DNA of 64,000 nt from Wenzhouxiangella sediminis (GTDB lineage Bacteria; Pseudomonadota; Gammaproteobacteria; Xanthomonadales; Wenzhouxiangellaceae), in assembly GCF_003410055.1 (NCBI RefSeq), contig NZ_QUZK01000021.1, positions 1 to 64,000 on the forward strand. The letters are read 5' to 3'. Numbering within the stretch: the first letter of the stretch is position 1; the number at the start of each line of letters is the position of its first letter. Of this stretch, positions 17,590 through 27,935 are shown in pieces. Both the position numbers and the translations under genes were made by a program. Under the pieces are notes generated by a model. The model saw only the letters and a list, made by a program, of their open reading frames with translations. It made no database searches and had not been told where the DNA came from.

Positions 17590-17766
17590 TTACTTGGTCA
17601 GAATCAGTTTGCCTTTGCGCGTGACTTGCAGCAGGTAGAGATCGCCGTCGTGCTCGAGACGTGCCTGTCCGTTCTCGTCCAGCAGTCGGCGCACCGGGAT
17701 GGCCCGCTGACTACCTTCCTCGCGACGGTCTGGCGCAGCGGACGGCTTGGGCTGTCGTTCACGCAT
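17590..17766 (-). CDS. hemP: Hemin uptake protein HemP
   Basis: A 58-residue protein whose C-terminal half reads LLDENGQARLEHDGDLYLL, then TRKGKLILTK, the diagnostic HemP core. HemP is a small cytoplasmic protein; in some species it activates the downstream heme receptor gene. The start ATG 17766 falls about 7 bases after a strong -10 (TATTAT), so the mRNA may be leaderless. It is first in the hemP-receptor-DUF6607 operon and its promoter carries a Fur-like box. Confidence 0.88.
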   Translation of the reverse strand: MRERQPKPSAAPDRREEGSQRAIPVRRLLDENGQARLEHDGDLYLLQVTRKGKLILTK

Positions 17767-17769
17767 TTG

Positions 17770-17801
17770 CAAATAATAACGATTCGCATTACGTTTGACA
17801 A
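17770..17801 (-). promoter_or_regulatory. hemP promoter with Fur-like box
   Basis: On the minus strand TTGTCA (17801-17796), a 17-base spacer and TATTAT (17778-17773) make a strong sigma-70 promoter. The spacer and -10 contain an imperfect Fur-type dyad (GCGAAT...TTATTATTTGC, 10 of 15 matches to the 7-1-7 consensus as I align it). Iron-Fur repression of heme uptake would follow. The predicted transcript starts at or next to the hemP ATG. Confidence 0.7.
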
Positions 17802-17909
17802 GCCTTCTCGGCTGGACGACCGTCCTGCGGCATGGCCGGTGAGGGCGGGTCGCCTCCCGGTGGATGGATGGGCGCAACGCAGGAAGGGGCTGCGCCCTTC
17901 TCGCCGGGG

Positions 17910-19382
17910 TCAGCGCGTCGGCGCCTCGAATCGATCGGAGAAGAGGATCTGGATTCCCGTGCCTTCGGTGACCGTACCGAAGATCAGGGAACCGATTTCG
18001 CCGCGGGCGTTGGCGAGGGGCTGGGGAACGACCACGTCGATGAGCGTGGCGGTGCCGCCGCTGAGGGTGGTGCCCCCGGCGTCGAGTTGTGCGGCGTCGA
18101 TTTCGGCAATTGCGCCGACTTCGAGCAGGTCGAAGAACTGCTGCTCGGTGATCGGGTTGCCCAACTCGTCGGCGAATGTGCTGGAGGCGGTGTCGACGGT
18201 CAGCGTCAGAATGTCGAACAGCGGCTGTGCGATGTTGGACACCGGTCCACGCAGGGTCAGGGCGGTCGGCTCCGGTGCGCCGCGCTCGCGCACGCGATTG
18301 GCGAAGAGTTGGCCGGCCGAGTCGATCCAGCCGCGAATTTCCACCTGGGTCGGCTGACTGAGGCCGTTGGCGATGATGCCGTCTTCGTCGCGCAACTGCG
18401 GTCCGGCCTGGAAATCCAGCCCCAGCGCCGTGATGGACGCACCCACCGTCACGTTTTCGGGGTCGACCGGCGCGCGGACGCGCACGATGGGCCTGAAGAA
18501 CTCGATTTCGCTCGCCAGCACCGTCGAGGCGTCCGAGAACGTGCCTTCGAGTTCGATCACTGCGCCGGGTTCCAGATCGTCGACATTGCCCTGGCCGAAA
18601 ACGGTGGCGTCATCGTGCTGTATGGTCAATGCGCCCAGGAAGAAAGAGGTGTCGTCGATGATCTCGCCGACCACGCCTTCGAGTCCGCCGCCGGCGCCGG
18701 GCGTGCCCGGCGGCACGGGATCGGCGCATGCCAGGCGGGTGACCGTGTCGAGGGGGTCGCCGGCGCTGAATCCCGGGATGTCATCGGCTCTTGCGGTGAT
18801 GAAATCGCCCGAGGCGAGCGGTCCCTCGCAGCCTTCCGGTGCGATGCCGGCATAGTCCAGCAGCTGGCCGCCGATGCTGAGCTGCTCGGCACCTGGCCCC
18901 AGTTCCGTGACGTAGCCGCCCAGCCGCCAGGTGCCTGGTGGCGCCTCCAGTCGCTCGACCAGGGTCGCGGCCAGGCTTCCGTTGACGTCGAACTGCCCGC
19001 TGACGACGACGGGGTCGCCGACCTGGATGTCGCCGGGCTGCTGGTAGCCGCCGAGCTCGGTGTCCCCGGTAATCGATAGCGGCTGTCCCAGGACTTCGAC
19101 CGGCGCGAGCCCGGTGACGACGCCGCGCAGGTCGAAACTGAACACCAGGGTAAGGACCGGATCCGCCACGCCGCGCACGTTGCCCAGTTCGGCCGTGACC
19201 TTCATGCCCGGTCGCAGCACCAGCTGGCCGGCCGGGATGGCCTGGCCCTCGACGATGACCGTGGTCTGGTCGTCGATCTGTAGCGTGTGGCGGCCACTGA
19301 CGGTGATCTCGACTGCCCGTGCCGGCAGCGCCATGCAGACAGCGGCGAGCACGATGATGGAAAAGCGAGCGACTGGGTTCAT
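17910..19382 (-). CDS. Secreted DUF5666-domain protein with FSDRFE C-terminus
   Basis: A 490-residue protein: Sec signal peptide (about 25 residues), then several repeats of a beta-rich DUF5666-type module, each with a VGDPVVVSGQFD-like turn and hydrophobic strands (QVGDPVVV, ELEGTFSDASTV, VEIRGWID, and others). The function of DUF5666 is unknown. The C-terminus reads ILFSDRFEAPTR, the same FSDRFE tag as the beta-helix protein at 7930. Start ATG 19382 is chosen because GAGGGG lies about 10 bases upstream; an ATG at 19397 has no such site. It is transcribed away from the divergent heme operon region and stands alone. Confidence 0.8.
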   Translation of the reverse strand: MNPVARFSIIVLAAVCMALPARAVEITVSGRHTLQIDDQTTVIVEGQAIPAGQLVLRPGMKVTAELGNVRGVADPVLTLVFSFDLRGVVTGLAPVEVLGQPLSITGDTELGGYQQPGDIQVGDPVVVSGQFDVNGSLAATLVERLEAPPGTWRLGGYVTELGPGAEQLSIGGQLLDYAGIAPEGCEGPLASGDFITARADDIPGFSAGDPLDTVTRLACADPVPPGTPGAGGGLEGVVGEIIDDTSFFLGALTIQHDDATVFGQGNVDDLEPGAVIELEGTFSDASTVLASEIEFFRPIVRVRAPVDPENVTVGASITALGLDFQAGPQLRDEDGIIANGLSQPTQVEIRGWIDSAGQLFANRVRERGAPEPTALTLRGPVSNIAQPLFDILTLTVDTASSTFADELGNPITEQQFFDLLEVGAIAEIDAAQLDAGGTTLSGGTATLIDVVVPQPLANARGEIGSLIFGTVTEGTGIQILFSDRFEAPTR

Positions 19383-19551
19383 GCGTGCACCCCTCATCCG
19401 GGCGGCAGGCGTGTGCGAACCGATAGATTAGCCTTCAGCAGGACGAATTACTACATAAAAACGTATTCCGAGCGCCTATTTGCGAGACACAACAAACTGG
19501 CGCGGCGGAATGGAGACGGTACTCCCGAAAACTCCGGTTACTCAGCCTGTT

Positions 19552-20982
19552 TCAGTCGGTCACTTCGATCCCCACCAGCTGGCGGGATTTGATGACGGGT
19601 GCGCGCATCGTGTCGTCGTTGGCCAGCACCACGATCACCCAGCCTTCGGGGTCGACCGTGATGTCGAGGTTGGCGCTGATGCCGGTGAACCCGCCGCTGT
19701 GGCCATAGAGCGCCCGGCCGGGGTGGATGCCGAACCCGTAGCCGTAGTGTTCGGAGTTCAGTTCGGGCTTGCCGGTGGTCAGTGCTTCTGCCATCTCCTC
19801 GCCGACCAGCTTGCCGGCTTTCAATGCCTCGGCGAAGTGGAACAGGTCGCGGACGGTCGAATAGCAGCCGCCGGCCGGGCCGCCCTTGACGACGTGTTCG
19901 AACACGTTGTTCCTGAGCGTCATGCCGTCGACCGACCAGTCCTCCCAGTAGCCGACGGCGAGGTTGTCGTTGACCTCGTCGAGTGCGAAGCAGCCCGAAC
20001 GCGTCATGCCCGCCGGCGTGAAGATATGTTCGGCGACGTAGCTGTCGTAGTCCTGCCCGCTGGCGAGTTCGATGATCCTGCCGGCGAGCATCATGCCGGT
20101 GTTGGAATACTGCCAGCCCTCGCCCGGCTCGAAGGCCAGGTCCTGGTCGGCCGAAAGCGCGAGAAAATCGTCGACCGTGCGCATGTCCTTGCGTGCGGTC
20201 GATGCATACTCTTCGGTGAAGTAGTTGCCTAGCCCGGAAGTGTGCGTCAAGAGGTGTTCGATCCGGATCTTCTGCGCCGCCTCGGCATTCGGGTAGTCGA
20301 TGAACTTCGATACGGGATCGTCGAAGGCCAGCTTGCCGGCTTCCACCAGTTGCGCGACGGCGACCGCCGTCCAGGTCTTGTTGATCGAGCCGAGGTTGAA
20401 GCGGGTCTCGACGGTGTTGGGCGCGTCGAAGTCCCGATTGGCCAGTCCCCAGGCGCCTTCGCCGAGAATCTCGCCGTTGCGCCCGATCAGCACCGCGCCG
20501 GAGAACAGGCCCTTGTCGGCCAGGCCGGCGGTGTAGTCGATGAACTGCTCGGCGGCGTCCCGGTCGGAAAGCGGCGGGTCGATCACGGGCAGGGGAGCGC
20601 GGCCGAGCCGGATGGCCTCGATGCGATGCGGCTCGTCGCTTTCGACCGTTACCGAGAACAGCCACCGCTCGTCGCTGACCGGCTGGTGCATCACGGCTTC
20701 GATCTCGTTCGACTCGGAGCGGCGCACCTCGACGAGGTTCATGCCGCCGCGATCCTTCCAGTTCATGTAGCCGTCGATGCGGCCGCCCAGGGGCAGTCGC
20801 CCGGCGTATTCCTCGGTGTAGTGCGCCCCGATGTAGTCGGCCACGGTCTGCGGCGTCGCGTTGTCGATCAGTGTCATCAGCTCGCCCAGGCGCTGGCCGG
20901 CAGGGGTGTCGGGCAGCTCTTCAGCCGCGGCGGATGAAAGGCACAGGGCCAGGGCCAGGACGGCCGGCGCGAATCGCATCAT
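19552..20982 (-). CDS. Exported serine hydrolase, class C beta-lactamase/esterase fold
   Basis: A 476-residue periplasmic or secreted protein with an N-terminal signal peptide (cleaved near residue 20). An NTF2-like or DUF region occupies about 25-130. The beta-lactamase-family domain follows: nucleophile SINK (the SxxK box, in LGSINKTW), the YSN triad motif (WQYSNTGM) and HSGG in the KTG-like position (YGHSGGFTG). Such proteins include AmpC, DD-peptidases and EstB-type esterases; the HSG box argues for an esterase/peptidase rather than a true beta-lactamase. Start ATG 20982 (ATGATG) follows GGGAG. Confidence 0.85.
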   Translation of the reverse strand: MMRFAPAVLALALCLSSAAAEELPDTPAGQRLGELMTLIDNATPQTVADYIGAHYTEEYAGRLPLGGRIDGYMNWKDRGGMNLVEVRRSESNEIEAVMHQPVSDERWLFSVTVESDEPHRIEAIRLGRAPLPVIDPPLSDRDAAEQFIDYTAGLADKGLFSGAVLIGRNGEILGEGAWGLANRDFDAPNTVETRFNLGSINKTWTAVAVAQLVEAGKLAFDDPVSKFIDYPNAEAAQKIRIEHLLTHTSGLGNYFTEEYASTARKDMRTVDDFLALSADQDLAFEPGEGWQYSNTGMMLAGRIIELASGQDYDSYVAEHIFTPAGMTRSGCFALDEVNDNLAVGYWEDWSVDGMTLRNNVFEHVVKGGPAGGCYSTVRDLFHFAEALKAGKLVGEEMAEALTTGKPELNSEHYGYGFGIHPGRALYGHSGGFTGISANLDITVDPEGWVIVVLANDDTMRAPVIKSRQLVGIEVTD

Positions 20983-21104
20983 GGAGGCTCCCTTCTCGAT
21001 CGGCGTGTCTGTCCATCTTAGACGCACGCCGCGTCCGAAAGGTCGCACGGCCCCTGGCGAATCGACCCGGCAGCATGCAGGTGGCTGCCGGGGCCACGGA
21101 GCGG

Positions 21105-23028
<1,924 letters not shown>

Positions 23029-23029
<1 letters not shown>

Positions 23030-23268
23030 TAGAACCGTTCCTCGTCACGCAAGCGGCGCACCAGATCGCCGGCCGATTCTTGCGCTGGCGGAAGTTTGCT
23101 GCGCAATTCAGCTCGGCTGGGGAATCGCACGTTCTCTTCGTCGTACACGTGCACGAGCCTTGCGATCGGCTTGCCGCGCCGGCTGATGATCACTTCCTCC
23201 CCACGTTCGGCCTGCTCGAGCAGGGCCGAGAGATTCTTGCGGGCGTCACGAATGTTGGTTGCACTCAT
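23029..23268 (-). CDS. Phd/YefM-type antitoxin
   Basis: A 79-residue antitoxin. The N-terminal MSATNIRDARKNLS and the VIISRRGKPIARLV strand are the Phd/YefM DNA-binding fold; the acidic/basic C-terminal tail would occupy the VapC active site. ATG 23268 is preferred to the upstream in-frame start. A 12-base palindrome (ATGTGTACACAT, 23280-23291) lies just upstream; the TGTACA core matches the operator bound by YefM-type repressors. The gltB stop is about 30 bases upstream. Confidence 0.85.
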
Positions 23269-23279
23269 CTGCGGGCTCC

Positions 23280-23291
23280 ATGTGTACACAT
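23280..23291. promoter_or_regulatory. YefM/Phd-type operator with TGTACA core
   Basis: ATGTGTACACAT is a perfect 12-base palindrome between the gltB stop and the antitoxin start. YefM antitoxins are known to bind palindromes with a TGTACA core. The position upstream of the antitoxin gene suggests the TA pair has its own autoregulated promoter inside the glt operon. Confidence 0.6.
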
Positions 23292-23299
23292 AAAGTGTA

Positions 23300-26200
23300 T
23301 CACGCTGCGTTCCTCAGAGACGCGATCAGGTCGTCGAGGTCGGCGGCCTTGGGCTTGACCAGCCAGAACTTGGGCAGCATGCGGCGGAAGTCGTCGAGTA
23401 TCTCCGCGGCGTGGCGGCTGCCGGTCAGCTCCTGATGGCGCATGACCAACTCGCGCAGGTGATGGACGTGGTTTTCCATGCTCTCCGGCGCGATGTGGTG
23501 AATATCGATCAGCTCGTGGTTGTAGCGGTCGACGAAACCACGGTCGAGGTCGAGCACGTAGGCGAAGCCGCCGGTCATGCCGGCGCCGAAGTTGATGCCG
23601 GTCTTGCCCAGAACCACGACGACGCCGCCGGTCATGTACTCGCAGCAGTGGTCGCCGGCGCCCTCGATGACGGCCACGCAGCCGGAGTTGCGCACGGCAA
23701 ATCGTTCTCCGGCGGTGCCTTCGGCGTAGAGCTCGCCGCCGGTGGCGCCGTACAGGCAGGTGTTGCCCATGACCGGCGTCTCGCAGGCTCGGTAACGGAT
23801 GTCGGAGGGCACGCGCAGCACGATGCGGCCCCCGGTCATGCCCTTGCCGACGTAGTCGTTGGCCTCGCCGGTCAGCGTCAGTTCCAGCCCGCCGGCGTTG
23901 AAGGCGCCGAAGCTCTGGCCCGCCGTTCCCTCGAAGTCCAGGGCGATCGGATTTTCGGCCATGCCCTGGTTGCCATGATGGCGGGCAATGAAGCCTGACA
24001 GGCGCGCGCCGATGGAGCGGTCGCTGTTGCGAATGTCGTACTGGAAGCGGCCGCCGGTCTGGTTCCTGACCGCCTCGGCGGCATCGGCTTCGATGCGCTG
24101 CGCCAGTTCGCCCTTGTCGTGCGGCGGGTTGCGTTCGGCTACGCAGAATCTCTCGGCGCCAGTCCCGAGGCCGGTTTCGGCGAGGAGCGGAGCGAGGTCG
24201 AGGCGGTTCTGCCGTTCGGTCAGGCCCTCGATCCGCTCGAGATACTCGGTTCGCCCGATCAGGTCCTCGATTCGCGCCACGCCCAGTTCGGCCAGGATGG
24301 CGCGGACGTCTTCGGCCAGGAAGCGGAAGAAATGGACCAGCATCTCGGGCAGGCCGATGAAATGCTGTTTGCGCAGCACCTCGTGCTGGGTGGCCACGCC
24401 GGTGGCGCAGTTGTTGAGGTGACAGATGCGCAGGTATTTGCAGCCGATGGCGATCATGGGCGCGGTTCCGAAGCCGAAACTCTCGGCCCCCAGAATGGCG
24501 GCCTTGACCACATCCAGCGCGGTTTTCAACCCGCCGTCGGCCTGAATCCGGACCTGGCCCCTGAGATTGTTGGCCATCAGCACCTGGCGGACTTCCGACA
24601 GGCCCAGCTCCCACGGCGCGCCGGCGTACTTGACCGAGGTCAGCGGGCTCGCCCCCGTGCCGCCGTCGTAGCCCGAGACCGTGATCAGGTCGGCGTAGGC
24701 CTTGACCACGCCGGCGGCGACCGTGCCGATGCCGGGTTCGGAGACCAGCTTGACCGACACCAGCGCCTCGGGATTGACCTGTTTGAGGTCGAAAATCAGC
24801 TGCGCAAGGTCCTCGATGGAATAGATGTCGTGGTGCGGCGGCGGCGAGATCAGGCCCACGCCGGGCGTGGCGTATCTGAGCCGGGCAATCAGCTTGTCGA
24901 CCTTGTGGCCGGGTAGCTGGCCGCCTTCGCCGGGTTTCGCGCCCTGGGCAATCTTGATCTGGATGACCTCGGCGTTGATCAGGTATTCGGGCGTGACGCC
25001 GAAACGGCCCGAGGCGATCTGCTTGATCTTCGATCGCTTCTCCGTGCCGTAGCGGTCTGGATCCTCGCCGCCCTCGCCCGAGTTCGAGCGCGCGCCGATG
25101 CGGTTCATGGCGATCGCGATCGCCTCGTGCGCTTCCGGCGACAGGGCGCCCAAACTCATGCCCGCCGAGTCGAAGCGTTTGTAGATGGCCTCGACCGGCT
25201 CGACTTCGTCGAGGTCGATCGGCTTGTTCGGGCTGGTCAGTTTCAACAGGTCGCGCAGGGTGGCCGGGTCGCGTTCGTCGACCAGGCGCGAATATTCCTC
25301 CCAGGCCGATCGGTCGTCGAACTGCACGGCCCGGTGCAGGGCCTTGACGACGTCCGGGTTCCAGGCGTGGTACTCACCGTGGTCGACATAGCGGTACAGG
25401 CCGCCGTGTTCGATCGGCACGCGCTTCTCCCAGGCCCAGCGGGCGAGCTTGCCCTGGTCTTCGTGCAGGTCGGCGAAGGTCGCACCCTGAATCCGGCTCA
25501 CCGCGCCGGGGAAGCAGCGGTCGACTACCTCATCGGCCAGACCGACGATTTCGAACAGCTGGGCGCCGCGATAGGAGCCGATGGTCGAGATGCCCATCTT
25601 GGACATGATTTTGTACAGGCCCTTGCGGATGCCGCGGCGATACGCGCGTCCCAGCTGCAGCGCCTCGTTGCGCGGATTCTCGAACTCGCCGGCCGTCGCC
25701 ATGGCCTGCAGAGTCTGGTAGACGAGATACGGGTACACGGCGGTGGCGCCGAAGCCGATGAGGCAGGCGAAGTGATGCGGATCGCGGGCGGTAGCGCTCT
25801 CGACGATCAGGTTGCACAGCGGCCGTTGGCCGGTCTCGAGCAGGTGGTGATGAATGGCGCCGGTGGCCAACAAGGCGTGCACCGGCAGGTGGTCGCGCTT
25901 GAGGTAGCGATCGGAGATCAGCAGTATCAGCGTGCCGTTGTCCACGGCCTCTTCGGCCTGGCGGCAAAGGTCGGCGAGCGCTTCATCCAGCGGCTTGTCG
26001 GCCGGGACGTTGAGATCCAGAAATTCCGATGACAGCCCGAACTGCGGCGTGTTGATCAGCTGCCGCAGTTTGCGTTGCGACAGGACCGGCGAGTTGAGTA
26101 CCACGCGGTCGGCCAGATCGGGCCCGGGTTCGAACACGTTGCCCTTGCGGCCGATGCCGGTTTCGAGCGACATCACGATCTTCTCGCGCAGACTGTCGAT

Positions 26201-27748
26201 CGGCGGGTTCGTGACCTGCGCGAACTGCTGGCGGAAGCAGTCGTAGAGCGAGCGCACCTTGGTCGAGAGCACCGGCATGGGCGTGTCGTCGCCCATCGAG
26301 CCGATCGCCTCGGCCTGGGTGTTGGCGAGCACGGCGATCACTTCGCGCCGCTCCTCGCGCGAGAGGTTGAACATTTTCTGGTAGCTCGCCAGGGTGTCGG
26401 CGTCGAAGGGCTCGGCCGCCATGTGCACATCGACTAGCTCGGAGTCGAGGTACTTCACGCCCGACTTGAGCCAGTCCTGCCAGGGATGGCGATTCTTGAG
26501 CATCTCATCGACGCCCTTGTGATCCAGCAAATCGCCGGTTTTCAGGTCGGCGACCAGGATCTGGCCCGGGCCGAGGCGGCCACGGGCGGCGACCTGCTCG
26601 ATGTCGACGTCGACCACGCCGGTCTCGGAGGCGACGATCAGGCGGTTGTCGGTGGTGCGCGTCCAGCGGGCGGGCCGCAGGCCGTTGCGGTCGAGCGCGC
26701 AAACGGCGTGCCGGCCGTCGCACATCACCAGCCCGGCCGGGCCGTCCCAGGCTTCCTGATGGAAGGCGTAGAATTCGTGGAATGCGCGCAAGTCGGCGTC
26801 GAGGTTGTCGGCCGTCTGCCAGGCCGGAGGCACCAGGATGCGCACGGCCTGCGGCAGGTCCATACCGCCGGCGACCAGCAGCTCGAGCATGTTGTCGAGG
26901 GCGCTCGAGTCAGAGCCCTGCATGCCGACCGGCGGATCGATCTCGCCGAGCTCGGTGAGCAGGGGCGAGGCCAGCAGCTTGCGCCGGGCCCGGGTCCAGT
27001 TGCGGTTGCCGCGGATGGTGTTGATCTCGCCGTTGTGAGCGAGCATGCGGAATGGCTGGGCCAGCGACCACTTCGGCAGGGTGTTGGTCGAGAAGCGCTG
27101 GTGGAAGACTGCGACCGAGCTGGCCATGCGCTCGTCGGCCAGGTCCGGGTAGAACGCCTCCAGGTACTCGGGCATGACCATGCCCTTGTAGCTGATGGTC
27201 TGCCCCGAAAGGCTGGCGATGTAGTCCGGCTTCTCGCCCCGCGCCTGCTCACAGCGCCGGCGCGCGAGGAACAGGCGGCGCTCGAGTTCATCCGCATCGA
27301 CATCCCTCGGCGCGTTGACGAAGACCTGTTCGATGCGCGGCAATGTCTGGCGCGCGGTTTCGCCGCAGGCGGTCGGGTCGACCGGCACGCGGCGCCAGCC
27401 GGCGACGGCCAGGCCGCGCTCGGCGATCTGCGCTTCGAGGATGGCCTTCTGGTCGGCGGCGCGCTCGTCGTGGTCGGCGATGAACACCATGCCGACGGCG
27501 AAGCGTTCGGCCAGCTCCAGGCCCGCCTCATCGGCGGCCGCGCGCAGGAAGGCAGCGGGCAGCTTCAGCAGCAGGCCGCAGCCGTCGCCGGTCTTGCCGT
27601 CGGGTGCGACCGCACCGCGGTGGGTCAGGCGCACCAGGGCCTGGACGGCGTCGGCGACCGTGTCGTGCGTGGCCTCGTCGTCCAGCCGGGCGATCAGCCC
27701 GAAGCCGCAGGAGTCCTTTTCGAAATCAGGATGATGGAGGGTCTTCAA
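23300..27748 (-). CDS. gltB: Glutamate synthase (NADPH) large subunit
   Basis: A 1482-residue enzyme making two glutamates from glutamine and 2-oxoglutarate. The class II glutaminase domain begins at EKDSCGFGL, whose Cys (residue 14) is the nucleophile once the propeptide is removed. The central and FMN-binding synthase domains follow (SGEGGEDPDRYGTEKRSKIKQ, GYDGGTGASPLTS), with the 3Fe-4S region near CKYLRICHLNNCATGVATQ. The GXGXG beta-helix domain is C-terminal. I chose TTG 27748 (MKTLHHPDFEKD), 8 bases after GGAGA, since no ATG gives a sensible N-terminus. Divergent from the glutaredoxin fusion. Confidence 0.93.
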   Translation of the reverse strand: MKTLHHPDFEKDSCGFGLIARLDDEATHDTVADAVQALVRLTHRGAVAPDGKTGDGCGLLLKLPAAFLRAAADEAGLELAERFAVGMVFIADHDERAADQKAILEAQIAERGLAVAGWRRVPVDPTACGETARQTLPRIEQVFVNAPRDVDADELERRLFLARRRCEQARGEKPDYIASLSGQTISYKGMVMPEYLEAFYPDLADERMASSVAVFHQRFSTNTLPKWSLAQPFRMLAHNGEINTIRGNRNWTRARRKLLASPLLTELGEIDPPVGMQGSDSSALDNMLELLVAGGMDLPQAVRILVPPAWQTADNLDADLRAFHEFYAFHQEAWDGPAGLVMCDGRHAVCALDRNGLRPARWTRTTDNRLIVASETGVVDVDIEQVAARGRLGPGQILVADLKTGDLLDHKGVDEMLKNRHPWQDWLKSGVKYLDSELVDVHMAAEPFDADTLASYQKMFNLSREERREVIAVLANTQAEAIGSMGDDTPMPVLSTKVRSLYDCFRQQFAQVTNPPIDSLREKIVMSLETGIGRKGNVFEPGPDLADRVVLNSPVLSQRKLRQLINTPQFGLSSEFLDLNVPADKPLDEALADLCRQAEEAVDNGTLILLISDRYLKRDHLPVHALLATGAIHHHLLETGQRPLCNLIVESATARDPHHFACLIGFGATAVYPYLVYQTLQAMATAGEFENPRNEALQLGRAYRRGIRKGLYKIMSKMGISTIGSYRGAQLFEIVGLADEVVDRCFPGAVSRIQGATFADLHEDQGKLARWAWEKRVPIEHGGLYRYVDHGEYHAWNPDVVKALHRAVQFDDRSAWEEYSRLVDERDPATLRDLLKLTSPNKPIDLDEVEPVEAIYKRFDSAGMSLGALSPEAHEAIAIAMNRIGARSNSGEGGEDPDRYGTEKRSKIKQIASGRFGVTPEYLINAEVIQIKIAQGAKPGEGGQLPGHKVDKLIARLRYATPGVGLISPPPHHDIYSIEDLAQLIFDLKQVNPEALVSVKLVSEPGIGTVAAGVVKAYADLITVSGYDGGTGASPLTSVKYAGAPWELGLSEVRQVLMANNLRGQVRIQADGGLKTALDVVKAAILGAESFGFGTAPMIAIGCKYLRICHLNNCATGVATQHEVLRKQHFIGLPEMLVHFFRFLAEDVRAILAELGVARIEDLIGRTEYLERIEGLTERQNRLDLAPLLAETGLGTGAERFCVAERNPPHDKGELAQRIEADAAEAVRNQTGGRFQYDIRNSDRSIGARLSGFIARHHGNQGMAENPIALDFEGTAGQSFGAFNAGGLELTLTGEANDYVGKGMTGGRIVLRVPSDIRYRACETPVMGNTCLYGATGGELYAEGTAGERFAVRNSGCVAVIEGAGDHCCEYMTGGVVVVLGKTGINFGAGMTGGFAYVLDLDRGFVDRYNHELIDIHHIAPESMENHVHHLRELVMRHQELTGSRHAAEILDDFRRMLPKFWLVKPKAADLDDLIASLRNAA

Positions 27749-27780
27749 TCGGCTCTCCGGCCCCGTCTGCCATTGCGGGG

Positions 27781-27796
27781 CATACGTTGGCGTATG
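27781..27796. promoter_or_regulatory. Palindrome in the gltB/glutaredoxin divergent intergenic region
   Basis: CATACG-TTGG-CGTATG is a perfect dyad with 6-base arms. It lies about 33 bases upstream of the gltB start, between two divergent genes. It is probably a regulator site. The regulator is unknown. Confidence 0.4.
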
Positions 27797-27935
27797 GTCA
27801 GCGAACCCCAAAGCATAACGTGTTCCGGCTCGCAATGCCTTCAGTATGCAGGAATTGCCTTGATTGTCGTGTAATGCAGCCCAACAATATTTGCCGAAAC
27901 CCGCAAGATCTTTACCGATCAGGATGCCGAAGAAT

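Noticed and set aside
21066-21092. CCCGGCAG/CTGCCGGG hairpin after gltD as a terminator
   Set aside because: It has a perfect 8-bp stem but no T-tract on the minus strand, so a firm terminator call is not supported.
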